Shown here piece by piece: positions 26,578 through 38,579 of a stretch of DNA of 64,000 nt. Source of the DNA: Sinotaia quadrata (Eukaryota; Mollusca; Gastropoda; Architaenioglossa; Viviparidae); assembly GCA_028829895.1 (NCBI GenBank), contig CM054177.1, positions 44,597,164 to 44,661,163 on the forward strand. Reading direction: 5' to 3'. The notes under the pieces were generated by a model. The model did no database searches. It was not told where the DNA came from and worked only from the letters and a program-made list of their open reading frames with translations. Position 1 is the first letter of the stretch. Every line of letters starts with the position of its first letter. The position numbers and the translations under genes are program-made.

Positions 26578-28407
26578 CTCTCGTTTAAGACTAACACTAG
26601 TAGAGGTACAGTCTTCTGTTCGAGAACCTACCTAATGTATATCAATTAAAATTAAATCCGGTTAACATTTATAAATTCCGAGTATAGCCCGTAAAAAATC
26701 TTCAACAGGAACATTTCAGTTTGCAGATTTATGCTGTGAAATTCGTGCTGGTGAGAAGAGTGAAGATTTTGGGTGGATTTTAATAGGTGCAAAGGGCATG
26801 CTCCGATTTAGCAATTGCAGTAATGATTAACACGCCCCAAATATCCTCGAAAAATAATGGTTCTACAGACAATACACTTTGTTCAAGTTATATTGCAGTG
26901 CAGACAATTCAAGAGAAATGACTGGAGTAAGCTGAAATTCTGGTCAGACCAAAAGTAAAAGTCAACACGACCATTGTCTAATAACTTACTGGACCTTTAA
27001 AAAGTGAATGAAACTTGAAATAGCCTTTAATTATGTGCTGTCATACGACCCTCTTTTCCTTCCTTTGAAGAGACATCTGTCAACAAATATTCCCCTCCCC
27101 GATTAAGACGCGGACCTAATTATATAGTTATGAGCAAATATCTACATTCTACAGCGTCGTAATTTAGAGAGAAATTAGCTTACTGCGAGTCGTAATATTG
27201 ACGATTTCTTGCGTGCGCATGACAAGATTTATTTGTGTGCGTGTTGGGCATACTGTTTAGTGTGTAAGTTAAAACACGCATATATGTACGATATTTCTCT
27301 GTTGTCATTTAAGGGTGTCAAACTTCAAAAGGAGCTCTAAATAGCTCTGTGGTGCCGAGGGCCAGACCACTTGCGTTGTGAATATTAATTGATATATAGG
27401 CCTGTTAAATAACAAAATACAGTGTGACTTGCTGGACTTGATATCTAGTTTGCATCACTAAAAAAGATACAATGGGCTGAATTAATTAATTCACGGAAAT
27501 TCCAACAAAAAACGAAAAGAACAGCAAGTCGAGATTTCAAAGCTGCTAAGAAATTTGAGAAAAAATTCAAAATTTAGAAGTCTTTGACTAGACACGGATT
27601 CGATGTAATTTACTGCTTACACGTATTTAGTTCTGCGTAGTCCCATTTATGTCATACTTTTACCTTTTGGTGTCAATGCAGAGTAATTTTATAAAATAGT
27701 TTGCATGAACTTCTTTCTTTTCCATCAAGAGGATGAGTAAATCGATGGACTGTCAACGAAATTGCCAGCACTTGTTTCAGTGGCCTACTATACCTCCAGT
27801 AGATCTAGTTTCACAGTAAAGTGAACTTTATCTGATTTTAAAAAATATATATAAATTTCTTTCCTGACGGAAGATTTTGTTGTCAAATCGTTCCGCCACT
27901 TAATTCCTGAGTATTTGAATGTTTTCCTTTGAGCTATTCTGATGTTTTTTATCAGTGTATTATACTTAAAGCCTTTATCCAGTAAAGTCTGTTTTACTTT
28001 TTTTTGGGGGGAGGGAGCTTTAAAAAAAATCAGCGTAGTGGTACACAGTCAATTAACCATAGAAGTAATAAAACGTGTTTTATTTTATACACAAAATGAC
28101 ATCGCTTGATATGCACTCTGAATGTGACCTAGCTAACTACCGTTAACTTGACAGAAATAGAAACGTTGATAGCGTCAACGGGTTTAGTCTTGTTTTGTTT
28201 TCTTTTTATCAAAACAAGTCGACCTACTGTGTGCGATTTTTAGAAACATGTGGCAAAATGTTATTCTAAATGATCAATCGAGGATTTTATAAATGAAAGT
28301 CGGTCGGATCCACAGACTAAAATGTCGAGCTGGGGATAGTCCGTTGAATCGGGTAACGAAATGATGAAGACTGGACTTGTAGTGGATTGAAAATTATTTA
28401 TTTTATT

Positions 28408-28490
28408 TTAAAAGTAAATTAATTGCAGTTCTTTAACACATATAATCAAAAGATCCTCTCGAACATCTTCAGACAAAGGCAGGGCTGAAG
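28408..28490 (-). pseudogene. possible terminal-exon fragment of an unidentified gene (unit A copy)
   Basis: On the minus strand an excellent 3' splice site (a long C/T tract ending CTCTCCCTTCAG) precedes LPLSEDVREDLLIICVKELQ, then LIYF and a stop, with AATAAA immediately after. Unit B has the same arrangement at 41858-41775 (QPLSEDVREHLLIICVKVLQ). I do not recognise the protein. The few differences between the copies change amino acids, which argues against strong constraint. It may be the duplicated tail of a gene otherwise lost, or a chance open frame. Confidence 0.22.
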
Positions 28491-28624
28491 GGAGAGGAGC
28501 AGAAGAGAAGGAGAGAACACTTTTGACCAGACGTTGACGTCTGAAACAGCAGGCAAGAGACAGCAATCGTTTTGACTGTACTCCAGGGTGGGCGATTGTT
28601 TTGACTTTGCACACTTTGCAATAG

Positions 28625-28940
28625 TAGTAGTTCCACTAACTATGCGTCCACAGGGATTGCGTTAGAACTTTTCATCTTGACGATGTTTTCGGTTCTTGGT
28701 GGATTCCTGTGGGGCCTTCCTCCTTTCTCTGGTATTCAAGGAGGGTGGGGTGTGGTGTTCGTGCGTTGTTTGGTTTGCGTGTTGTATCTTCATGTCTGAC
28801 CGTTGTTACGACTGTCGTCCGTGTATTTGTGCGTGTTGTTGGGGTTGTGGGTGTTTTTTTTAATTTTTTAATTATATATATATATTTCTTTTTTAAAAAT
28901 TATGTATATTTGTTTTTATTTTTTTAAAATTAAATTATAG
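28625..28940. other. unique junction segment between units A and B, G/T-rich
   Basis: The stretch from TTCCACTAACTATGCGTCCA to GGGTTGTGGGTGTTTTTTTT has a G/T-rich plus strand and many CG pairs, then becomes an A/T tract. It has no counterpart at the left end of A or the right end of B. Its composition resembles the 3' part of the LINE at 38.6-39.6 kb, so it may be transposon debris at the breakpoint. No domain is recognised. Confidence 0.4.
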
Positions 28941-28984
28941 GAGGTGAAACCTGATAGCATCCTATCTGTACACTGACAGTACTT

Positions 28985-29585
28985 TAACAAATATCCTTAC
29001 CTTGATCGTAACTGTAATGATAGTACTGTAATAAATGTCTGTACTGCAACCCTACTGTAATGATAGTATTGTAATAAATGTCTGTACTGCAACCACTACT
29101 GTAATGATAGTATTGTAATAAATGTCTGTACTGCAACCCTACTGTAATGATAGTATTGTAATAAATGTCTGTACTGCAACCACTACTGTAATGATAGTAA
29201 TGTAATAAATGTCTGTACTGCAACCACTACTGTAATGATAGTATTATAATAAATGTCTGTACTGCAACCACTACTGTAATGATAGTATTATAATAAATGT
29301 CTGTACTGCAACCACTACTGTAATGATAGTATTGTAATAAATGTCTGTACTGCAACCACTACTGTAATGATAGTATTATAATAAATGTCTGTACTGCAAC
29401 CACTACTGTAATGATAGTATTATAATAAATGTCTGTACTGCAACCACTACTGTAATGATAGTATTGTAATAAATGTCTGTACTGCAACCACTACTGTAAT
29501 GATAGTATTATAATAAATGTCTGTACTGCAACCACTACTGTAATGATAGTATTGTAATAAATGTCTGTTCTGCAACCACAAATGT
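28985..29585. repeat. 44-bp minisatellite at the left end of unit B, about 13 copies
   Basis: Same unit as at 14690-14930 but about 13 copies instead of 5. Copies alternate in small variants (CAACCACTACTG or CAACCCTACTG; GTATTGTAA or GTATTATAA), a sign of higher-order duplication of two- or three-unit blocks. Confidence 0.9.
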
Positions 29586-31564
29586 TAACTCAATAGTACT
29601 ATGATTGAAGATGAAAAGCTAGCCTGCCATTGATTGCTGAGATCTGTTGAGTGATAGGTAAGCATATAGTGCATCAACCTGTATAAGTTTTTAAGAAATT
29701 TTATTATTATTAATTTAATATTCTCATAGAAACTCATATAATAAAAATATATTAACATTTTAAATTATATATGTTTGTAAAGAAACATTTAAAATAAATT
29801 CTTAAAAATTCTCTTATAGAAAAATGTGAACATATCCTTAACTGTCCACTCTCACTGTTTATTCCTAAGTGAAGGACAGTTGATAGTAGGCAATTAAACA
29901 TAGTTTGGTAGCAGCAAACAGCACATAGGACTTTGGAGACATTTTAGAAAACTTTTACATTTTCTTAATGCAGTAAATCATTTTATCACACAATCATCTA
30001 TCATCCCACCCAAGGAAGAGAGAACTAAAAGCAGTGATACTAGAGATAGATGTGTAGTGGTACATATATTCACACAAAACTTTAACCCCTCCCTTGCTGA
30101 CCCAATGAAGAGAATGGTAGTAAACAGTAAAGGGTTGAATACAAACTTTCTAAAGTATACATATATATTTTTTTTAATTGATGCTGGGGTAGCCAGAGCA
30201 CGGGATAATCTATATAATTTACTGCATAAATCTATGTAAGGATCATATAATTTATATTTTATTTTTTTTAACCGATGCTGACATTTAGGTAAATATTGGA
30301 TAATTCATTGTTTATTATATATATAAATCTTTTTTTTAACCGATACTGACATTTAGGTGCATATTGGATAATTCCATGGAAAAGTTTAAATGTGGAGTGT
30401 ACAACTCTATCTTGAACCATCAATACATTTTCCTTTTTTTTTTTAAATCTGAGTTTTAGCAAATGTGGAGTCCATCAGAGATCATAAACATGTTTTATTA
30501 TTTTTATTTAAAACTGAGTTTAAGCACAAATTTATTGTTCTATTTTGGGGGTCTTCGGAAATGTATAAATTTTAAAGGCGAACAATTCTATAGTTTTCAT
30601 TTTAAAATATGTACATTCTAAATGTGATGATATTAAATATATAATAAATTTAAAAATTCAGCTATATGGCTATGCCATAAATGGTTTTAACCAAGTTCTG
30701 CAACATATAAATATAATTTATTTCCAAGGACTTTTCCAGCAAATTTTTTGCTTGTTGATTGCAAATTCTAAAATATTCAATAAATTCATTGAGAATTTTT
30801 ATCTGTATGTATAGTTTGCGAGAACTGATATGTGATTAAAATTAAGTTTTGATACAAATGTAATATATATGTAAAAATATCAGTTAACAATCTTAAGTGC
30901 AACAAAGTTGGACTATATGTTTCAGGCTATTTCATTTTAAATTGTTAGCTTTTTTAAATAAGGCAACAAAAGGTTAAAAAAAATTGAAATCGTTTCTTCT
31001 TAATTTGAGAATCAAACTCTAAATGATTAAATCTTCTGAATAATTTTAAATTATTTACTTACATTAATACTGTTTACTATATTTTCCTGCCTAAAAGTGT
31101 AAGTATCATATGAATAAATGTTTCATGAAAATTGCCACAGGAATCATATTTATAAAATTTCAGTTCAGACAGTAGTAAAATTAGTAATAGAATAAAATAA
31201 TCATTTAATTTGAAAAGAAATAAGAACTTCCCATTAGAACCAAATAAAAAGAAATAAAATAAACAACAACAATTCAATAAATCTGTCACTGCATGTTTAA
31301 AAAATTTTATTACAAAATATAAGAACCAGCCCTTTAAAATAACAGATCTGTCTAAATAAAATTAAAATATTCTTTCTTTAAATTTTGAACTGGATTAAAC
31401 AGAAACCAGAATGACACTCACCATCCAAGCACTGTGCTACATTAGTATACAATACATATATATTATTACACGCATGTATATTTTACTTACAAAATGTAAG
31501 TCATTCAATTAAAAAATAATAAAAATTAATTTTAAAATGCATGCTTTGTCATTAATCCCATTCT

Positions 31565-31630
31565 TCAATTTGCAGATTTTTCTGTACTTTCTTGTTTTAA
31601 TTGTTTTCCTACACCTTCAGATATCTCATC
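31565..31630 (-). pseudogene. copy-B equivalent of TRMT1 last exon, apparently orphaned
   Basis: After a TTTTAG acceptor the minus strand reads DEISEGVGKQLKQ...SAN and a stop. It is 22 codons like 17168-17103 in copy A, with two amino-acid changes and two silent ones. In copy B the upstream exon 3 has an earlier stop and its donor is deleted, so this exon can only be reached by skipping exon 3 (which keeps phase) or by an unknown route. Confidence 0.6.
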
Positions 31631-34341
31631 CTAAAACAAACAAAAACAAACAAAAACAAAGCAACATTCTTAAAGACATTGAGAGATTAATACTTTCACA
31701 GGGGTCAATAAAAATAATGAGAAAATGAGATAGATAATTTGAACATTGGTTTTCAATAATTGCTACAGCAGAAAATGTATTACGAAAACTTATTAAAATT
31801 TTAGTATTTTTCTTCCTTACTAAAATGCTGGTGTAAGTTTCAGACTGGTTGGTGAACAAAGGCTAATTTGAAATTTTCATTGAGTTTCAGACTATAAATA
31901 ACATCTTTGAAAATTTTATAGTATCAAATTATGAAAAAAAAATGTATTTCACTATCCATCATCTTTAAAAAGTATATTATGGTTCTTCAGAAAAAAATAT
32001 TTTCCTAACTTATTGTATCATATATCATGAAACTTAAGTTACCAAATGATCAATTATCTGACACCCATGTTAACCAACCTATTTTAAAACCAAGTTGGTT
32101 CAGACTGATTTCTACCACCTAGTGTCAGTTAAACAAAATACAAACTGTATGAGCAGCTTTCTGCTATTGTCTAATAAGTAATATACAGCCTTCTTTAGTA
32201 TCTATAGTGATAATTTTCATGGGTTCCTTTTAGATTTATTGATTTCTACCACAAATGAAATATTAGTTTACAAGTACACATGTCAAAAGGAACAAATGTG
32301 TGAATGTAGCAGTTGTTGTGAAAAGCATATATATATATATATATATGAATGATAGTTACTGCAAGCTTAATTACTTACTTATACCAGAGGTTCCTCAAGT
32401 GTAAAAATATGAGAAAGGCTGCCTTAAACTGTCACTATCAAATGTTTCAAAATTTTTTGTCTTCCATATTTATATAACTTGTGAACCATTTTGAGATGTA
32501 TCAAAACTTATTTCCATTTCAAATATTAAATGTTAACATTAATGATTCAGATTACATTATGCATCTCTCGGTCATGTTATCTATGCAAGATTTTAACATC
32601 TGAATTTAATAATGTCTGATGAAATGATTTCTATTTGCATAAATGCATTATTTTAATTATACATTCTCAAATGTGTGACCTATATGAATATTATTAGTAA
32701 GCATTTCATCTTTAAAAAATTTAGGATATGTAGGTGAAAACTAATTTTCTTTTAATTGGTTTAGTACTGTCCATATGACACTTTTTCCTATTTTGGGAAT
32801 CACATTAGATCAAACATCATCAACATGCAGTTGTCAGAATATACTGAATAAACCATATATCACATACAAGCATATGCTTAACAAATCAAAACAGAGATTT
32901 TGATTCTTTTACACTGTACATGCACTTGCATTGGTGGAAGCATGATGAGAGTTACTTCTCTTGCTTAATCTACTCACATCTGATCACAATTTTTTAATTT
33001 CTTTCTTTCTTTGATTTTTGTTGTTTGTTTTAAAACAAATATATATATTTGGGGTGGGATGGGGATGTGTCTAAGTGTCAATCAGGTAACCATAAACCAA
33101 GATTTTTCTTAGTCTAAATAAATGGATCAATCTCTGGACAATTATAACACATGGGATGATACATTTGAAAAGTGTTTTCTTAAAATTAAAGCACTGAAAT
33201 AGCATTCTTTATATTCAGAATTAATGTGAGAGATGCACAAGATATTGTGATCACAATACAAATTCATTTTGAACTGAAAATGGTGCCTTTTTTAATAACA
33301 TGCTTTTGTATTCTATTTTCTTCAATCTTCATTGTTATAAATAATCCAATAAACTTAACATATCAAGGTTGTTTTAGAAGTGATAATACATTAAAGCAAC
33401 AGTCGGTCAAATTTGTGAAGAAATAATATTTTTAAAAGGCATTTTCTCTTCATCCGCCTGTATGCAGTCTGATATTTATTTCTAGTCTTAAACAAAACTG
33501 AGATTGTAATTTTTTTAAAAACATTTTAAAAGCCACTTCAAAAGAGTTTAAAAGCAGGCCAAGAAAGGTTTGTGAATTACATGGAAATTCTAATAAATAT
33601 ATTGAAATACAACCCCTTTATCAATTTGAACATATTTTATTTTAAGGTATATTATAAATAAACTGAAGAAAACATTTTGTAGCAAAAGTAAGGGGGGAAA
33701 TGCATTTTCTCCATGATGTTATGCTTGACAAGACAATGATATTTTATCTAGCAGCCAAAACAACAGTGGGTGAAACTCTTTCAAAAATTCTGAATGATTC
33801 AGATTCTGATAAGATGACTGGTAAGAAATCTGACAATTCTCATTCTGTCAATTATATGTGCCACTGCATTAAAAATAGTTATGATGTTCATATTCATTAC
33901 TTTTGGATGGTGTGACATCAACAAGTAAAGCAAAAGCTGGAAAGTGAAAACATAAATTGTGCCATTAGCAAATGCTTTAGCAGCCAAGAGTGAAGATGAT
34001 TACTTGACAATATTACCAAATAATAAATATGCCAGGCATTACAGAAGGGGATTAGGTAAAGAAGGGCAGTAGGAATGCATGTCAAAAGGCTTTGATGTAA
34101 GCACGAGTGTGGATCTACCTGCAGCATGTTTACTAATGTTGCAAAGTTTAAGAACTTCTATAGAGAATTCAAGTTTGACAATGCTTCTGTAGTGTAACAG
34201 AAGCTAACACATTTCAATTTAACTTGGGAGAACAACAACTATCATAATGCTTGATCATAAAATAACAACAGCAAAAAGTAAATGAATAAAGTCAAATTGA
34301 CAGTAATTAAACCTCATAATCTTTCTTTCTTTTTCTTCACC

Positions 34342-37199
34342 CTACTTTGCCCTTGGCTTGGGACCCCAGTAAGGTTCTGGATTTTCCTGCCATCGAACAA
34401 GACCTTTCTGCCTTGACAATGGGTTTGCATTAGGATGTGGTTGGAAAGAAGCTTGTAGGACAGGAGGCTGCTGCAAGATTGCCAAAGTTGCAGTGCCATC
34501 TGTCAGTCGACGAGCATTTACAGGGTGTTCTATCACCCAAGACCTCAAGATATCCTGAAATTTATTTTTAAAAAAAACAAAATAAATTGCATTAAATTCA
34601 AACTTAAAGGCAGAATATAGGCATAGAAAGTAAAGTCATTTTAATTAATTTAAACACGAACACAATTTTTACCTCAAAAGAAACAAAAATTCCAATAATA
34701 AATTAATATAAATGTTAAAAATAGCCATAAAATGAGAAGTAAACATACCCATACTGCTTTAGTTGGAGCATCAGTCTTGTAGGAATTCTTGGCAGCATGA
34801 GAAAGAGATACTCTGTATCCAGCATTCAGAAGTGCTGATCTGTAATAAATTTTAATTTCTTTTGAATCAAAATGTCCATGCTGTGTTATATAATTTATTA
34901 ATAATAAATTTACTAACATTTTGGAATAATAAATTTACATGACACAACTCAATGTTATACCTCTTACTAAATTAATGTCATTCCTCTTAGTCTTAAACAA
35001 AAAATTAATAATAATATTCTCATACTCTGAATATATACAAATATGTCTTTTAATTTCATAAAAATTACAAATAAATTTGCTTTCTGAAACTAGTGCCAGC
35101 AAAATCTTTGTGTAAAAACACGAGATCATTTTTAAGTACAAATTTGAAATAATAAACTAAGCAACAATATAAAAACAATCACAATTAAGATATCATATTA
35201 GATCTGAAAGACAGAATAAGATATTAGAGTCAGGTATTCTATTAGCATTAGATTATTATTAGGCTTTATTACGCTAGGCTTATTATAACTATCATTAAAA
35301 AGATGAGAAAAAGACATTATTGTCAAGTAATCTATTCATATTGTATTTTCATTAGGATTTTTTATACTAGGCTTATCGTGTCTATCATTAAAAAAGACAT
35401 TATACTATAGCAAAATATTCTATTCACATTATTTTATTATTACTATAGAAGTATATTACTAGGTTTTACCTAATTTTACATTATATTATTATTACTATAT
35501 TATATTATATTAGGTTTGCTTGTCATATCTGTCATTAAAAAGACATTATTTTTAGTAAGAACTCTTCTGAATAGTTAATTTTATTAATACTTTTAAAAAG
35601 TATTTAATAACAATCCACATAAACAAAAAAATTGAAAATACAAGTTATATTTACCTTATTTGCTTATTAATGTTTTAAATCACTAAACATTTATTTGTGA
35701 AAAAAAATAACAAAATAAAATAAAAATTAATACCTTAAAATAAGATTCATTTATTTACTTCAAAAAACATTTGAACATACAGAACAGGATCTAGCTTTGT
35801 CTTTAATTTACCTTTAACTCCTAATAAAGTAATATCTAATGAACAATAATCAATATTCATTAAGATTCAAATGCTTACATCATTAAAATTAAGGTAAGTT
35901 TGTTTAACTTTCTATTTAAAAATATAATAATTTGCAAAGAGTGATATCTTACCTCATCTGCAACATGTTAGGTGATGTACAGTGCAGAGTACTGCACAGC
36001 TCGTCCATAATGTAATACAGGGGGACATCTGGTAGTTCTTCCCTTGCCAGACTCAACATACCAAGCATTCGCTCACTTGTTCCAAACAGATCTGAGTCAC
36101 GCTGGATGCGATTTAGCATAGCATCTAAAAATGTCACACTGTGAATTGGAGCAGTCCAGATCGGTCCCCCGATCTGGTGTCTATGTCCACAGTGCTCACA
36201 TTTACATCCCACGGGAGGTCCTGAACCTGGTATAAACTTGTGGCTATCTCCTTTGGTTGGCACAGCAGTAGCCAAAGGCTGGATGGCAAAGCTCCCACAA
36301 CCGACACAGTGGTATACCATCCCAGTCTTTGTCACAGACATCTTGACCTGTTTTTGGCTAGAGTGCACACGAATATATACACGGAAATAAAAGTCAATGC
36401 TGAGTGAAAGAAGGGGCTCAATGTAGCGTGAATAATGGTTAGCATGTGACTCTACACAATGCAATAGAATACGCAGAGCCATCTCATGACAGAACTTAGC
36501 ATGCAATGAAAGGGACCCATACTTGGCAAAACACGTTTCACCAGCAATACCACACAACACAGCTGCATCTGTGCATGTAATGCACAAAAGACCACCATCG
36601 CCTACAGCTTGTACTGCAGCATCAAGAAACTGACTGGCACTGCCATAAGGATCTAGATCTATTACATCAAACCGATTGATTAAATCCTTGTTCTGGTACA
36701 TCACCATGGATGCATCACTGCAACTGGACTGCACTAGACCTGTGAGATTATTTCTGCTGATATTCTTCTTTATAAATTCTACTGCAGTTTTATCAAAATC
36801 ATTGGCAATTATTTCTTTTACTCCTGGGATTTCCAAACCAAAACGAATTGACCTCAATCCTGATGCAGCCAATCCTTCAAAAATCCTCAGGCCATTTTCA
36901 CATTTTACTCCTGCTAAAACAGATTTGGTTCCTTTGCATGCAGTTCCATCTTCAGCTTCTTTAGGGCACTCCACCTTGGAACCAGCTCCATCAGTTAATT
37001 CAGCCTGCACTTCTTGAGTCACAGTTTCTAAATTCTTTCCATGGAAATTTGCTGCCTGTTCTCTCAAACGATCTTCTGCAAACTGAGAAATAATACTGAT
37101 GGTCAGGTCCCGGTTGAACTCTTGAACAGGGTTGTAGAACACAGATTTAGGAAGGATAATATTTGCTTTTCCTTCACGAACTTCTTGAACATCAGCCAT
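34342..37199 (-). CDS. TRMT1: TRMT1 copy B: tRNA (guanine26-N2)-dimethyltransferase paralogue, C-terminally truncated
   Basis: Exons on the minus strand: 37199-35953, 34839-34749, 34554-34342 (516 aa from MADVQ). The AdoMet region, DPYGS and the zinc cysteines are intact. Relative to copy A there is a one-codon deletion (MADVQ for MADGVQ) and about eight amino-acid changes in the large exon. One is Asn to Ile in CGIAGETC, a position that is Asn in human and, as I recall, in yeast Trm1. Exon 3 ends early at GPKPRAK-stop, and a 67-bp deletion removes the sequence matching 19993-20059, including the exon-3 donor and the basic tail. The frame stays open upstream to an ATG at 37433, behind an in-frame TGA, adding 78 residues (MLAITCFPSTIGHKILYTSV...) with few acidic residues in the first 46. 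This could be a mitochondrial presequence, but a CAG acceptor just before MADVQ is an alternative. Confidence 0.85.
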
Positions 37200-38579
37200 A
37201 CTGGAATGACAAAACTTGGAAGACCAAGCAGATTTATTCTTTCTGCCTGATCTAATATCACTAAGACCAACACCCGAGTTAAGATATTTCAATTCCGGCC
37301 AGTTAATACAAATCCTCAAACATGAAAGTGCTCTGTGCAAATCCTTCATATTAAATGAATATAAACTAGCACTAACTGATGTATAAAGTATTTTATGACC
37401 AATAGTACTTGGAAAACATGTAATTGCCAACATTTCTAATCACCAGAACTTCCAACTTATGAAAAGTGTATAATTATTCAAAATAACTCTACAATCAATA
37501 TTATATCACTAAGAGTAATCAAAGATATTTATATGGCCAATTGTGTTTAGTTATATTTTTGTTATCAATCTGATTCAGAATTCAAATTCAATCCAACAAA
37601 TCATTTTGTCAGAATGGGAATTTTATAAAATATTTATTGTCAAACAATTGTTGTATTTGAGTCCATTTGTGCATGATCAGGAGTGAAAAGCTTCTAAAAC
37701 CTGAAAATAAATTAAACACTGGATTAGCATTTACTGATTTAGAAATATGATTGTACTGCAAAGTTATGATGGTTACACAGTTACAGAATACCGAGGATGA
37801 CAATATGACAGGATACTAAAGACAAGAAATTTATTATGAATGGCTTATAATCTTTTTACAGTATTTCATAAATTAAATTTTTTTATTCTTTATTTATTTT
37901 TACATTTTTGGGGAAAAAATTAAATTGGAGATTTTTCTAATGCCTCATATTAATTAAAATCTCTTAAGTATTTTATAATTAGAGTGTGGCTTGACAACCC
38001 TAAACTATGGAGTGGATGTGTGGGATATAAAAAAAAAGTACTAAAGTAGTATAAAAATAAAATTCAGGAAATTCAAAGGCAACCTGAATTAATTCTCAGG
38101 CTGGGTGGGGGTGGGAATAAATTCAATTAACAGAGTTACATTACTAATTACAGTATGTGTTAATAACATAAAGTGAAATGAAGCTAAAGTGATACAAACT
38201 AATTACCGTAAAGATGTGTTCAGATTAATGTACAAATTATTTTGTAGTCACATATAACATTATGTCTCAATACACTTATTGAAAAAAATAATCTGTATTA
38301 AAGTTAAAAAAATTATTACTCTACTAATACTACTATGCCAAATTTAACAACATATAATTGAAATTCCCTCAGTCTATGGCAAAAATGCTAAGCTACATTA
38401 TTTATAGCTCAAGATACATTATTAATTTGAGTTCAAAATGTATGGGATAGGAGGAGAAAACTCTGTTATAAACAGAGATAATGATAATAATTTCCTATTT
38501 AGAGTAGAGGTGTTTATAAACTGCATTACTAAAAGTATCAAATATAAACAACACATATATGACAATATCTGTATATAGC

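Larger units (their letters stand above)
14680..28620. repeat. segmental duplication unit A (contains TRMT1 copy A)
   Basis: From the 44-bp minisatellite to the CGATTGTTTTGACTTTGCAC motif near 28600, the sequence runs parallel to 28940-42070. The offset is about 14656 at 14931, 14470 at the TRMT1 start and about 13370 at the right end. The drift comes from indels: a stretch of about 1.3 kb present only in A (23667-24985), about 0.8 kb replaced in B, and a LINE of about 1 kb only in B. By eye, introns differ by roughly 5-10% plus many small indels, while the main coding exon differs by about 1.5%. Confidence 0.9.
26200..28620. promoter_or_regulatory. CpG-retaining segment upstream of TRMT1-A; candidate promoter or 5' exon region
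   Basis: This stretch is clearly richer in CG dinucleotides than the rest of the window (for example ACGGACGGTTTTATCG, TAACGGCGGGTCG, GACGTCACTCTCG). Much of it recurs in unit B at 40190-42060 with long near-identical runs, such as the run after CTTTGACTAGACACGGATTC. Gene bodies of many invertebrates lose CpG by methylation while promoters keep it, so this is a candidate promoter for the minus-strand TRMT1 gene 3.5-6 kb away. The role is inferred; no transcription start can be read directly. Confidence 0.3.
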
